64,000 nt of DNA from Methylosinus sp. H3A (GCF_015709455.1 NZ_JADNQW010000007.1:1-64000); one strand, 5' to 3'; counted from the stretch's first letter, positions 36,087-45,439 are shown. The notes: a model not told the origin generated them from the letters alone. Translations and numbers: made by a program.

Positions 36087-38222
36087 GTGAAGCAGGTCGA
36101 ACAGAACTACCGAACCGGCGAATTGCGGGTCGCCGAAGTTCCAGCGCCGAGGGCGATCGAAGGTGGCGTGCTCGTCGCGACCAGAGTGTCGCTGATCAGC
36201 TCCGGCACGGAAAAGCAGTTGATCGATCTCGCCAAGGCATCGCTTGTCGGCAAGGCGATCGCGCGTCCGGACCTCGTGCGTCGCGTGTTGCAGAATGTCG
36301 GACGCGACGGCCTACGGCCGACGATCGAGAAAGTGTTCGCCAAACTGGATACGCCGATTCCCTTGGGATACAGCCTCGCCGGCGAGGTGGTCGACATCGG
36401 ACGACGCGGTGGCGCCTATGCCGTCGGTGATCGCATTGCATGCGCGGGCGCAGGACAAGCCAATCACGCCGAGTTCAATGCGGTGCCGAAGCATCTCACC
36501 GCGGCCATTCCCGCAGGCATCGACGATGAGGACGCGAGCTTCGTTACGCTCGGCTCGATCGCACTGCAAGGTGTACGCCTCGCTTCGCCGACGCTCGGCG
36601 AACGAGTGGTGGTCATGGGCCTTGGCCTTCTCGGGCTGCTCACAGTTCAATTGCTCAAGGCGAACGGCTGTCGCGTTCTGGGCTTCGATCCCAATCCGGC
36701 GCGCGCGAAACTAGCGGAGGAGCTAGGCGCGGACGTGGCCGTCAGCGACGACCTGATCGAAGCGACGGCCGGATTCACCAATGAATATGGCGCCGATGCG
36801 GTGATCGTCACTGCGTCCAGCAAGTCCAATGAACCGATCAATCTCGCCGCCGAGATCAGCCGACTGAAAGGCCGTATCGTCATTGTCGGAATGGTCGGCA
36901 TGACCATCGATCGTGAGCCGTTCTACAAGCGCGAATTGGAACTGAAGCTATCACTTTCCTACGGTCCGGGCCGGCATGATCCGGCCTATGAGCAGAACGG
37001 GTTGGACTATCCTTTGCCCTATGTGCGCTGGACCGAACAGCGCAATATGGAGGCGTTTCTCGCGCTCGTCGCCGATGGGAAAGTGACGCCGAAGCGGCTC
37101 GTCACGCATCGCTTCTCGATCGCGCAGGCGGAGAAGGCGTATGAGCTGCTCGAGAGCGACGAGCCTCATCTCGCCATTCTGATCACATATCCAGAAGCGG
37201 CAGGCCGAGCGATCGAAAGACGTCTGCGTCTCGCTCCACCGGCGCTCCGCGCCAGCGGCGGAAACGGCGTCGCTTTCCTCGGCTTCGGAAATTATGCCCA
37301 AGGCATGCTGCTGCCGGCGCTGCGCAAGGCGGGCGGCGCGACGCTGACCACGGTGGTGACCGCCACAGGCGTCAGCGCCAGGCGCGCCGCCGAGAAGCAT
37401 GGCTTTGCCGTCTCGGCGACAGAGCCGGCTGCGGCCTTGGAGGACAATGATACCGACACTGTGTTCATCGCGACGCGACACGACACGCATGCCAGCTTTG
37501 CGCGCGACGCCTTGCGATCTGGAAAGCACGTGTTTTGCGAAAAACCACTGGCGATCGACAGCTCCGGCCTGACCGAGGTCCTAGGCGCGGCTGAAATCGG
37601 GCCGGGTGTGCTCACCGTCGGATTCAATCGCCGCTTCGCGCCGCTGCTGCAAAAGGCCAAAGCTGCGCTCGAGCCGCGAACGGGGGCGCTCGTGATGCTA
37701 TATCGCATCAACGCGGGCGCTATCCCGGCCGATAGTTGGATACAGCGCGAGGAAGGAGCTGGCCGCGTGATCGGCGAAGTATGCCATTTCGTGGATGCTT
37801 TGACCTTCCTATCCGGAAGCCTACCGATCGAGACGCAAGCAATCGCCACGCGCGATCATGCCGATGCGGTCTCGATCCTCGTCCGCTTCGCCGACGGCTC
37901 CAGCGGCACGATCGTCTATTCGTCGATCGGCGACGCGGGCGTGCCGAAGGAATATATCGAAGTCTTCGCCGGGGGGCGCGTGATCCAACTCGATGACTTT
38001 CGTTGCCTCACCGTGACGCGGAGCGGCAAGCGCAAGACGACGAAAAGCGCGCAGAACAAGGGCCAGCACGGCCTCGTCTCGGCGTTTCTCGAGGCGACTC
38101 GCGGCAAGCGCGAGACGCCCATTCCGCTCGCTCAACTCGTCGCCGTCACAGAAGCGACATTCGCGATCGAGGAATCGCTACGCATCGGCGCGCCGGTCGC
38201 GATCCCGGCGAGTCGAGAATGA
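36087..38222 (+). CDS. Bi-domain oxidoreductase: zinc-type alcohol dehydrogenase plus Gfo/Idh/MocA
   Basis: The 711-aa protein starts at GTG 36087. Residues 1-370 form an MDR alcohol-dehydrogenase-like domain (RVSLISSGTEKQLIDLAKAS, PLGYSLAGEVVDIG, VVVMGLGLLGLLTVQLLKAN). Residues 390-711 form a Gfo/Idh/MocA oxidoreductase (VAFLGFGNYAQGMLLPALRK, HVFCEKPLAI, GFNRRFAP, GRVIGEVCHFVDALTFLSG, VFAGGRVIQLDDFR). Such fusions recur in surface-glycan loci and are thought to modify sugar nucleotides; the reaction is not established. It follows the heparinase-like gene by 16 bp. Confidence 0.88.
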   Translation: MKQVEQNYRTGELRVAEVPAPRAIEGGVLVATRVSLISSGTEKQLIDLAKASLVGKAIARPDLVRRVLQNVGRDGLRPTIEKVFAKLDTPIPLGYSLAGEVVDIGRRGGAYAVGDRIACAGAGQANHAEFNAVPKHLTAAIPAGIDDEDASFVTLGSIALQGVRLASPTLGERVVVMGLGLLGLLTVQLLKANGCRVLGFDPNPARAKLAEELGADVAVSDDLIEATAGFTNEYGADAVIVTASSKSNEPINLAAEISRLKGRIVIVGMVGMTIDREPFYKRELELKLSLSYGPGRHDPAYEQNGLDYPLPYVRWTEQRNMEAFLALVADGKVTPKRLVTHRFSIAQAEKAYELLESDEPHLAILITYPEAAGRAIERRLRLAPPALRASGGNGVAFLGFGNYAQGMLLPALRKAGGATLTTVVTATGVSARRAAEKHGFAVSATEPAAALEDNDTDTVFIATRHDTHASFARDALRSGKHVFCEKPLAIDSSGLTEVLGAAEIGPGVLTVGFNRRFAPLLQKAKAALEPRTGALVMLYRINAGAIPADSWIQREEGAGRVIGEVCHFVDALTFLSGSLPIETQAIATRDHADAVSILVRFADGSSGTIVYSSIGDAGVPKEYIEVFAGGRVIQLDDFRCLTVTRSGKRKTTKSAQNKGQHGLVSAFLEATRGKRETPIPLAQLVAVTEATFAIEESLRIGAPVAIPASRE

Positions 38223-38261
38223 AAGCGGCAATCCATTTCCTGGTCCGGTCGTGGACTGAGG

Positions 38262-38400
38262 TCGCCGACAGATGTGTTTTCGATGTCTGCACAAAATGGG
38301 CTCGTCCATCACGCCTCGAAAAATCAGGCGAGGCGTCTTCAAATCCGTGCTCGAACTCGAAGCCGAGATCGCCCGCTACATTGGCCGAAATTCCTGCAAC
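38262..38400 (+). pseudogene. IS630-type transposase C-terminal scrap
   Basis: One frame reads ITPRKIRRGVFKSVLELEAE and IARYIGRNSC, recognisably the end of an IS630-family transposase (LxRRGVFRSVxxLxxAIxxFI in relatives). No start, core or terminal repeats remain. The scrap lies in the 190-bp gap between the oxidoreductase and the next methyltransferase and does not interrupt either. Confidence 0.55.
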
Positions 38401-38414
38401 CTCTGTCTGAATCG

Positions 38415-39116
38415 ATGCGTTCGGAGGCGATCTTGAACAAGCGCTATGTTCAATATGGCTGCGGCCTCAGCGCCCCGGAAGGGTGGATCAGTTTCGACGC
38501 CTCCCCGCGTCTTCGCCTGGAACGTCTGCCAGGAGTTGGCTTGGTGGCCGACACTCTGAACCTCCGCCTGTTTCCGTGCAATGTCGCCTACGGAGATATC
38601 GTTGCCGGCTTGCCCGTGCCCGACGGCTCTGTGGACGCGATATACGCCAGTCATGTGCTGGAGCACCTTGCACGGGAAGACGTGTCGCGGGCGATCGCTA
38701 ACACGTATAAGGCGCTGCGTCCGGGCGGCGTGTTCCGCATGATCGTGCCCGATCTCGCTTCGCGGGCCGAACGCTATCTGCGTGATCGGTGCGAAGGCCG
38801 AGGCGAGGCCGCGGACGCTTTCATCGGGGCATGTCACATCGGCTTGTTGCAACGTCGACGCGGCCTGGTCGGAACTCTGCGATCTTTCTTCGGCTACAGC
38901 GGCCATCGCTGGATGTATGATCGGGAACTGATGAGCAATCTTCTTCGGGAGGCGGGCTTCGTCGAAATTCGTCCCTGCGAGTTTCATGACAGCAACGATC
39001 CCATGTTCGATCTGGTCGAGGATCGCAGGCGTTTCGTCGACGATGGCCATACCGAGGTCGCCCTTCAGGCCCGACGCCCGGACGAACCCCGTGCCACCAT
39101 CCGTATGTCGGCATGA
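38415..39116 (+). CDS. SAM-dependent methyltransferase
   Basis: The 233-aa protein has a shortened class I core: NKRYVQYGCGLSAPEGWISF, DGSVDAIYASHVLEHL (motif 4 region), ALRPGGVFRMIVPDL, and a C-terminal RWMYDRELMSNLLREAGF block. It belongs to the group of predicted methyltransferases in EPS clusters; the acceptor is unknown. ATG 38415 is preferred over an upstream start that would run through the IS630 scrap. Confidence 0.8.
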   Translation: MRSEAILNKRYVQYGCGLSAPEGWISFDASPRLRLERLPGVGLVADTLNLRLFPCNVAYGDIVAGLPVPDGSVDAIYASHVLEHLAREDVSRAIANTYKALRPGGVFRMIVPDLASRAERYLRDRCEGRGEAADAFIGACHIGLLQRRRGLVGTLRSFFGYSGHRWMYDRELMSNLLREAGFVEIRPCEFHDSNDPMFDLVEDRRRFVDDGHTEVALQARRPDEPRATIRMSA

Positions 39117-39141
39117 GAGTCGCTCGCAGGCTCGAGCGGAT

Positions 39142-40230
39142 ATGACGCGCGTGACGCAGATCGCATTTTCATGGATGGGCTTGCCACAATACGCCGCGCG
39201 GCTCATTCGCGGCGCTGTGGATCGCTTGGGCCAGGATTGTATCGTCGTCGGCTCGCCGCCAGAAGTACCGATCACGGGCATGGAAAAGGCGCTGAATTGC
39301 CCGATCTCGTGGGTCGACGCCATGCAACCAGTGACCTGGCACGAGCTCGGATTCGCCATCCCTGAAATCTTCGTGCAGTCTGGATGGGCCTATCCAGCGT
39401 TCGTAGCGCTCGGCCGCGAGGTGAAGGCCCGCGGCGGCCGGGTGATCGGCCTCAGCGACGCCAACTGGCGTGGAGATTTCCGGCAGTTCGTTCTCGGCGC
39501 CATCGCCTTTCGTATCTTTCACAGACGCCATTTTGACGCCATGATTGTCCCGGGTCGCCAAGGCGAAAGGCTGATGCGCTGGTTCGGGATGCCGGCCGAT
39601 CTGGTGCGCGGCGGAATGTATGGCGCGGACCAAACTCTGTTCCATGGCGGGGGCGATCTCGCGTCGCGGCCCAAAACCTTTCTTTTCGTCGGCCAGTTCA
39701 TCGCTCGCAAAGACGTGCTTGGTCTTGCCAACGCCTTTATTCGTTTTTCCCGTTCACGCCCAGATTGGACGTTGCGCTTGTGCGGTAACGGCGAACTGAA
39801 GCATCTCATTCCTTCACATGATAACATCGTCACCGAGGATTTCGTGCAACCAGAGCAATTGGCCGAAAGGTTCCGAATGGCGAGAGTCTTCGTATTGCCC
39901 TCGCTCGCCGAGGCGTGGGGGCTGGTCGTGCATGAAGCAACCTCCTGCGGCTGCAGCCTTTTGTTGAGCGATCGCGTCGGCAGCGCGGACGATCTCGCAG
40001 GCGCGCGCAACGCGGTGCGCTTTGTCGCGGGAAACGAGGATGAGCTTTTGCGAGCCTTGCACGAGGCGGCCGACTTCGATGATGCGCGGCTGGTGGAAGC
40101 CGAAGCGGAGTCGAGACGACTCGCCGGAGCATTCGGCCCCGGGCGATTCGGTCGTGAAGTCGAAGGACTGATCAGCAAATTTTTGCATGATGCACAGGAC
40201 AAAGCGCGTCAGCGCCCGGAATTCCTGTAA
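39142..40230 (+). CDS. GT4 glycosyltransferase
   Basis: This protein of about 362 aa has an atypical N-terminus (TQIAFSWMGLPQYAARLIRG) and a standard GT4 C-terminal Rossmann domain: FLFVGQFIARKDVLGLANAF, LRLCGNGELKHLIPSHDNIV, FVLPSLAEAWGLVVHEATSC with the EX7E motif, and LLSDRVGSADDLAGARNAVR. It belongs to the group with a conserved ARLIRG start seen in rhizobial EPS loci. It lies 12 bp before the next methyltransferase. Confidence 0.82.
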   Translation: MTRVTQIAFSWMGLPQYAARLIRGAVDRLGQDCIVVGSPPEVPITGMEKALNCPISWVDAMQPVTWHELGFAIPEIFVQSGWAYPAFVALGREVKARGGRVIGLSDANWRGDFRQFVLGAIAFRIFHRRHFDAMIVPGRQGERLMRWFGMPADLVRGGMYGADQTLFHGGGDLASRPKTFLFVGQFIARKDVLGLANAFIRFSRSRPDWTLRLCGNGELKHLIPSHDNIVTEDFVQPEQLAERFRMARVFVLPSLAEAWGLVVHEATSCGCSLLLSDRVGSADDLAGARNAVRFVAGNEDELLRALHEAADFDDARLVEAEAESRRLAGAFGPGRFGREVEGLISKFLHDAQDKARQRPEFL

Positions 40231-40241
40231 GGAAACACGAA

Positions 40242-41054
40242 ATGTTCAATTCTCTCCTCGTGCGATTATTTGGGTTCCAGGCCACGCTGCATCATGGCGA
40301 CGCACTCGTCTGGGATCGCATGCGATGGATCACGCGGCGGCTGCGCGTCACTCGCAACGCCGATCGCTTGCTGGATGTCGGCTGCGGCTCGGGCGCCTTC
40401 ACCATCGGCACGGCCAGACGGGGATACAGGAGCCTCGGATTGAGCTGGGACGAGCGGAATCAGAGGGTGGCGCAAAAACGCGCGGCGCTTTGCAACGCCA
40501 AGAGCGCGACATTCGAGATTTGCGACGTCCGCAAGCTGCATGAGCGAACCGATTTTATCGGCGTCTTCGACGTCGTGTTGTGTTGCGAGAATATCGAACA
40601 CATCCTCGACGACCTGGCGCTCATGAAATCCATGGTCGACTGCCTGAAACCGGGCGGACGACTGTTGCTGACGACGCCGCATCTCCATAGGATTCCGCAA
40701 ACTTTCATGGATTACGGTCCATTCCCGGACGTCGAGGACGGGCGCCATGTGCGCGCCGGCTATAACCGGGCGATGCTATCGGAACTCTGCGCTCTATCGG
40801 GCCTGACGATCGAAGAGTTCAGCTTCATCTCCGGCCCGATCAGCCAGTCGAGCGCCTGGCTCATGTGGCAGATTGGACGCATTCATCCGCTCTTCGGCTG
40901 GGCCGTAGCGCTGCCGCTGCGTCCGCTGCCGCCCTTGTTCGACAAGCTGCTGATGCGGCGTTTCGGCTTCGCCCCGTTCTGTATCGGGCTGGAGGCATAT
41001 AAGCCGCGCTTTTCCATCGCATCGGCGTCGAAGCCTGCGGCCTCCGCGTCCTGA
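40242..41054 (+). CDS. SAM-dependent methyltransferase (class I)
   Basis: The 270-aa protein has motif I LLDVGCGSGAFTIGTARRGY, motif II LGLSWDERNQRVAQKRAA, post-I FEICDVRKL, and motif IV FDVVLCCENIEHILDDLALM with LKPGGRLLLTTPHLHRIPQT. The C-terminus has hydrophobic segments (LMWQIGRIHPLFGWAVALPL) that may contact the membrane. It probably methylates a lipid-linked glycan (inference from context). Confidence 0.85.
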   Translation: MFNSLLVRLFGFQATLHHGDALVWDRMRWITRRLRVTRNADRLLDVGCGSGAFTIGTARRGYRSLGLSWDERNQRVAQKRAALCNAKSATFEICDVRKLHERTDFIGVFDVVLCCENIEHILDDLALMKSMVDCLKPGGRLLLTTPHLHRIPQTFMDYGPFPDVEDGRHVRAGYNRAMLSELCALSGLTIEEFSFISGPISQSSAWLMWQIGRIHPLFGWAVALPLRPLPPLFDKLLMRRFGFAPFCIGLEAYKPRFSIASASKPAASAS

Positions 41055-41084
41055 AGAGGGGCGATGTCGCTCTAGCTTTCTTTC

Positions 41085-41140
41085 GTCGGAGCGAATTCTG
41101 ATCGATCGAACGATTCCGTTCGATCGGAAAGCGCTCTAGT
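41085..41140. repeat. REP-like palindrome
   Basis: CGATCGAACG (41103-41112) and CGTTCGATCG (41117-41126) form a perfect 10-bp stem with an ATTC loop, embedded in GAGCGAATTCTGAT...GGAAAGCGCTCTAG. It is similar in layout to 29434-29480. No gene lies between 41055 and 41355. Confidence 0.6.
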
Positions 41141-41176
41141 GGCCCCCGACATCGATTTTGGCGGCGCTTTTCGAAT

Positions 41177-41203
41177 CTCGATCGCTGCGCAGCAGCGATC
41201 GAG
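41177..41203. other. 12-bp hairpin in the methyltransferase intergenic region
   Basis: CTCGATCGCTGC (41177-41188) pairs perfectly with GCAGCGATCGAG (41192-41203) around GCA. No T run follows. It could be a transcription-attenuating or mRNA-stabilising stem, or part of a decayed repeat element. Confidence 0.5.
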
Positions 41204-41355
41204 GCGATGCCTGGCCGGGAAAGAGATTGCTCTCGAGAATTACGTTGCGCGGCTGAGCATGGACGAGCGCGAATTGTCGACGACATCGCGCGAACGGCGC
41301 AGGCCGCGAGTGAATCGCCCAGGTAGGCTCTGCCGGCCCATTCAGGAACGACGAC

Positions 41356-42084
41356 ATGACCGACCCCGTTGCCGGCGCGAAGCAGGCGCTGGCCGAATAT
41401 TACGCCGCCGCCGCCGCCGGTTACGATGCGCTGCACATCGATCCGAGAGACGAGCACGCCAAGGCTCTCGGCTGGCTCGCCGCGATGATCGACCAATATG
41501 CTTTCACGAGTCTGCTGGATGTCGGCTCAGGAACGGGCCGCGCGCTGTTCTATCTGAAAGATCGGCCCGGTCTCGAATTGAAGGGCATCGAGCCGTCTCA
41601 GGCGCTTCGCGAAATCGCCTATGCAAAGGGACTGACGGAGACCCAGCTCGTCGCGGGCAATGCGTTGGCGTTGGAGTTCGCTGATAATTCCATCGACGTC
41701 GTTTGCGCTTTCGGGATACTCCATCATATCGAAGATCATCGGCGCGCTGTCGCCGAAATGTGCAGGGTGGCGCGCAGAGCCGTATTTATCTCCGACGCAA
41801 ATAATTTCGGGCAGGGCAGTTTCAAAAGTCGGGCGATGAAACAGATTTTGAATGCGTTCGGCCTCTGGAGGATTTGTGACTATATTCGCACCGGCTTCCG
41901 GGGGTATCATTTCAGCGAAGGAGATGGGGTGTATTACTCCTATTCCATCCATGACGATGTTCTGAGCTTACGCTCGAAATTTCCCGACGTCTATTATATG
42001 AGCACGAGGCCGAGCGGGCCCGACCTCTACCGGGCGGCGCAAACCCTGGCGGTGTTCGCGACCCGCGAAGACAAACACGGATAG
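41356..42084 (+). CDS. SAM-dependent methyltransferase (class I)
   Basis: The 242-aa protein has an Ala-rich start (LAEYYAAAAAGYDALHID), motif I LLDVGSGTGRALFYLKDRPG, the acidic motif II LKGIEPSQALREIAYAKG, and VCAFGILHHIEDHRRAVAEM. Its C-terminus (GYHFSEGDGVYYSYSIHDDV) recalls proteins that methylate polysaccharides in GT clusters. It stands 300 bp from the previous gene, so it may have its own promoter. Confidence 0.85.
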   Translation: MTDPVAGAKQALAEYYAAAAAGYDALHIDPRDEHAKALGWLAAMIDQYAFTSLLDVGSGTGRALFYLKDRPGLELKGIEPSQALREIAYAKGLTETQLVAGNALALEFADNSIDVVCAFGILHHIEDHRRAVAEMCRVARRAVFISDANNFGQGSFKSRAMKQILNAFGLWRICDYIRTGFRGYHFSEGDGVYYSYSIHDDVLSLRSKFPDVYYMSTRPSGPDLYRAAQTLAVFATREDKHG

Positions 42085-42101
42085 AGCGTCGTCTGTCGGC
42101 C

Positions 42102-42989
42102 ATGATCAAACGGCTGCAACGGAGCGCCAAAGGGTTGCAAATGAGCCGACTGCAATATCTTCTGCGAAGCACGTTACGCTTTGCTGATCCGGCGGGATGG
42201 ATCTGTCCCAACTGCGGTTCTGCCGCCGCGCAAGAAATAGACAGGAAGTTCTTAGTGACGCGGCTCATGCGCTGCGACGAGTGCCGTCTCCAGTTCCGCG
42301 GCCCGACGGACACGGAAGAGTTCAACAAGATATTTTACAATTTCCATTACCAGGAAGGGACCGCCATGATTTGTCCCTCCGACACGGAAATCGCAGCGTT
42401 GACCGCCGCGAACTTCGCCGGCTCGGAGCGGGATTTTTCCCGCTATGTCGGACTTTTGAAGCGACACGGCGTCGCGGAAGGCGACAAGGTTTTCGACTTC
42501 GGCTGTTCCTGGGGCTACGGCAGCTATCAATTCGCCCGCGCTGGATATGACGTCGAGTCCTATGAAATCGCCGAGGATCGCCGCAATTACGGCATCGCGA
42601 AGCTAGGCGTTCGCCACGTCGACGACCCCTTTGCAATCGACGAAGAGCATCCGCTGTACAACAGCTTCGACTGTTTTTTTTCGGCCCATGTCCTCGAACA
42701 TGTTCCGGCGCCGTCGAAGGTCTTCGATCTGGCATGGAAATGCCTGCGGCTGGGCGGCGTATTCATTGCTGTGGCGCCGAACGGCTCGGCACGCCATCGA
42801 GAGCGATTTCCGCAGTCGTGGCGCACGATGTGGGGCGGCGTCCACCCGAATTTTCTCGACGATGTGTTTTACGACGCCCATTTTTCCAAATCGCGGCGCC
42901 GCTATGAATCTCCGAGCGGCGGCGATCCATGGGAAAATTATGAACTAGGCTTTATCGCCTTCAAAGGCCCAGATCAGGACCGATTTTGA
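42102..42989 (+). CDS. SAM-dependent methyltransferase with N-terminal zinc ribbon
   Basis: The 295-aa protein has a CxxC...CxxC ribbon (WICPNCGSAAAQE, LMRCDECRLQFRGPTD) followed by a class I core: VFDFGCSWGYGSYQFARAGY, YEIAEDRRNYGIAKLGV, SFDCFFSAHVLEHVPAPSKV, LGGVFIAVAPNGSARHRERF. The layout matches Methyltransf_23 proteins of EPS loci, which may act on sugar nucleotides or lipid-linked sugars. The start may instead be ATG 42141. Confidence 0.83.
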   Translation: MIKRLQRSAKGLQMSRLQYLLRSTLRFADPAGWICPNCGSAAAQEIDRKFLVTRLMRCDECRLQFRGPTDTEEFNKIFYNFHYQEGTAMICPSDTEIAALTAANFAGSERDFSRYVGLLKRHGVAEGDKVFDFGCSWGYGSYQFARAGYDVESYEIAEDRRNYGIAKLGVRHVDDPFAIDEEHPLYNSFDCFFSAHVLEHVPAPSKVFDLAWKCLRLGGVFIAVAPNGSARHRERFPQSWRTMWGGVHPNFLDDVFYDAHFSKSRRRYESPSGGDPWENYELGFIAFKGPDQDRF

Positions 42990-43068
42990 TTGCGGGACAG
43001 GTTGAACACAATGCAGTCCGCGCAGTCGCGTGGAGTCGGAATCATGGAACAGTAAGCGAGCACATTCA

Positions 43069-43764
43069 ATGAGCGAACCAGCAACGGCGCGTCCGACAGT
43101 ATCAACGCATTACGATGCAGCCTATTTCGAGTGGCAGAAAGATGGAGGGCAATTTGGCGGATGGGCCAATATCGACAAATTTCGCAAATCGATCGAGCCT
43201 GCATCGAGGGTGCTGGATTTGGGTTGCGGCGGGGGATTCCTGCTCGCCAATCTCGAATGCGCCGAGCGATTCGCCATCGAACCCAACGCCACGGCGCGCG
43301 AGACCGCAGTGAGCAATGGCGTGCGGGCTTTCGCCAACGCGGCAGAAGCGCTCGCGGCGATCGGGCAGGAGAGCATCGACGTCGTCATTTCCGACAATGC
43401 GTTGGAGCATGCGCTCGAGCCCTGGCAGGAGTTGCGGGCCTTGAAACCGCTGTTGAAACCCGGTGGCAAGCTGCACATCGTGGTTCCCTGCGAAAACATC
43501 AGCTGGGGCTACAAGACGAAGGACATCAATCAGCATGTCTATTCCTGGAGCCCGCAGAGCATCGGCAATCTGCTCAAGGCGGCTGGTTATGAGGTCGAAT
43601 ATTCCCGGCCCTATATCCACAAATGGCCGCCCAGGATGAGCAGGCAGCTCGCACGACTCGGACGCCCCGTGTTTAATTTCTGTTGCCGGGTCTGGGGGCA
43701 ACTCGATCGCCGCTGGTTTCAGATCGAGGCGATGGCCACGAGGCCCATGAGCGATCATGACTGA
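43069..43764 (+). CDS. SAM-dependent methyltransferase
   Basis: The 231-aa protein has a short N-terminus (PTVSTHYDAAYFEWQKDGGQ), motif I RVLDLGCGGGFLLANLECAE, and DVVISDNALEHALEPWQELR with LKPGGKLHIVVPCENISWGY and NQHVYSWSPQSIGNLLKAAG. It overlaps the next glycosyltransferase gene by eight bases, pointing to translational coupling. ATG 43069 is chosen for the compact start. Confidence 0.85.
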   Translation: MSEPATARPTVSTHYDAAYFEWQKDGGQFGGWANIDKFRKSIEPASRVLDLGCGGGFLLANLECAERFAIEPNATARETAVSNGVRAFANAAEALAAIGQESIDVVISDNALEHALEPWQELRALKPLLKPGGKLHIVVPCENISWGYKTKDINQHVYSWSPQSIGNLLKAAGYEVEYSRPYIHKWPPRMSRQLARLGRPVFNFCCRVWGQLDRRWFQIEAMATRPMSDHD

Positions 43765-44995
43765 ACGGCGAGTCATGATGATCCAGCAGGGCGCGCGACG
43801 AAACTTCGTCTATGCGCGACATTTGGAAGCCGCGAATTTGCTGCATAGTCTCGTGACCGACGCCGCCTGGCCGGAGGGCGATGCTGGCTCATTGGCGCAA
43901 TTCGCCGCTCGGTTCGCGCCGCGGCTTCGAGGGGCCATCGCGCGCCGGACAGTTCCCGGTGTGCCTAGCGCACGCTTGCGCGCTAGCGTGCTGCCCAACC
44001 TCGTCTCGACGTCGATGTCCTTTCTGCATGCGGAACGCGCCTACCCGCTGATCGACGAGGCGCTCGCTTGGCCCAATCGCCTGCGCGGCCTCGAGGGCGC
44101 CGACATTGTCGTCAATTATCACGGCAATGGCGGCTCGTTCCTGGCGTTTGCCAAGCGCCGCGGCGCGCGGATCGTCTCCGATTTTGTCGTCACGCCCAAA
44201 TATCTCGAGATCGAACACGAGGAACGCTCGCGATGGCCGGGTTGGGAAAGCGACAGCACTTCCCCGTCAGTAATCGAATTCTACCGCAAACGAATGAGCC
44301 GCCTCGTCGCCATATCCGATCTCTACCTTTGCCCCTCGCGGGCCGTGGCGCGCGATCTCGGAGATTTGCCCGGCTTCGATCCGGCACGGGTGAGGCTCGT
44401 TCCCTACGGCGCCAGCGGCGTCCTGCTGCGCGAGGCCCGGCCGGAGCCGGGGCGAGTGTTGTTCGCCGGCGCGGCGGGCCTGCGCAAGGGCATTCCGTAT
44501 CTCGCCAAGGCGGCGCGCATCTTGAAGCAGCGGGGAATGAACATCGCAATCATTGTCGCCGGTCGGGTGTCGCCGATTGTCCGAGCGCGGCCGGAGACAC
44601 AAGACCTCGTCTTCCTCGGCGCGCTCGACCGCGAACGGATGGCGGAGGAGTTCGCGCGCACGGATGTATTCTGTCTGCCCTCGCTCGCCGAAGGGTCCGC
44701 GACATCGATTTATGAGGCCCTGGCCAACGGCCTTCCGGTGGTCACGACAGAATCGAGTGGTTCGGTCGTTCAGGACGGCGTCGAAGGCCTGATCGTTCCC
44801 GAACGCGACGGAACAGCCATAGCCGATGGAATCGCGCGCATCGTAACCGATCGGCGATTGCGGGCCGCCATGTCGGCGGCGGCGCTGGCGGCCGCGCAAC
44901 GATACAGCGACGAGGCCTGCGGCCGCGCTTTTGTCGCAGTCATCCGAAAGCTGGCAGGTTTGAGCGACGTCCGCCTCGCTGAGCCGAAGGCATGA
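43757..44995 (+). CDS. GT4 glycosyltransferase
   Basis: The 412-aa enzyme has the N-terminal acceptor domain (GARRNFVYARHLEAANLLHS, GADIVVNYHGNGGSFLAF) and the GT4 donor domain: RLVPYGASGVLLREARPEPG, VLFAGAAGLRKGIPYLAKAA, LVFLGALDRERMAEEFARTD, VFCLPSLAEGSATSIYEALA (EX7E), and NGLPVVTTESSGSVVQDGVE. It overlaps the methyltransferase gene upstream and the membrane-protein fragment downstream (ATGA). Confidence 0.87.
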   Translation: MTERRVMMIQQGARRNFVYARHLEAANLLHSLVTDAAWPEGDAGSLAQFAARFAPRLRGAIARRTVPGVPSARLRASVLPNLVSTSMSFLHAERAYPLIDEALAWPNRLRGLEGADIVVNYHGNGGSFLAFAKRRGARIVSDFVVTPKYLEIEHEERSRWPGWESDSTSPSVIEFYRKRMSRLVAISDLYLCPSRAVARDLGDLPGFDPARVRLVPYGASGVLLREARPEPGRVLFAGAAGLRKGIPYLAKAARILKQRGMNIAIIVAGRVSPIVRARPETQDLVFLGALDRERMAEEFARTDVFCLPSLAEGSATSIYEALANGLPVVTTESSGSVVQDGVEGLIVPERDGTAIADGIARIVTDRRLRAAMSAAALAAAQRYSDEACGRAFVAVIRKLAGLSDVRLAEPKA

Positions 44996-45288
44996 CTCCT
45001 GATCTCAATCGGGGCCGGTTCGGGATTGTTCAGTCTCTTACCGCTCTTAAAGCACTTTCCGATCTGATTGGATCGAAAACTGACCTGCCGAATTTGGCGT
45101 TGCTGGCGATCGCCAATTTCGTCTCGGTACAGTCATTCACGCTCGGCGCAATTTCTCTGCCGTGCATGCTGTTGATGACCAGCTTCGTTTACTTCTACCT
45201 CATGCCAAGACTGTCCTCCGCCGACGGCCAAGTGACGCCGCGGTATGCGGGCGGGTATTCCCTCGCAAATCCCACAAGGCGCCAATAG
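44992..45288 (+). CDS. Truncated membrane protein, possibly an O-antigen polymerase N-terminus
   Basis: The 98-aa product has one or two hydrophobic segments (LPNLALLAIANFVSVQSFTL, LPCMLLMTSFVYFYLMPRL). Its start overlaps the preceding glycosyltransferase stop by four bases, as expected for a functional operon member, but it ends abruptly. Wzy/ligase proteins of these loci begin with a similar helix and run to 400 aa, so I suspect a truncated polymerase; the evidence is thin. The following 150 bp show no continuation. Confidence 0.4.
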   Translation: MTPDLNRGRFGIVQSLTALKALSDLIGSKTDLPNLALLAIANFVSVQSFTLGAISLPCMLLMTSFVYFYLMPRLSSADGQVTPRYAGGYSLANPTRRQ

Positions 45289-45439
45289 CGAGATTCCTCG
45301 GTGGTTACGCCGCTCTTCGTCGGCGGAGGTGAGCAGGTGGTGACTGCATTTTCTCATCGACCAAACGCCGCACGTCGAGCGCCCCTTGATTTTCGCCTGC
45401 AAGACCTACACTCCAACCCGCTCTCCCAAGGTTTCTGGA

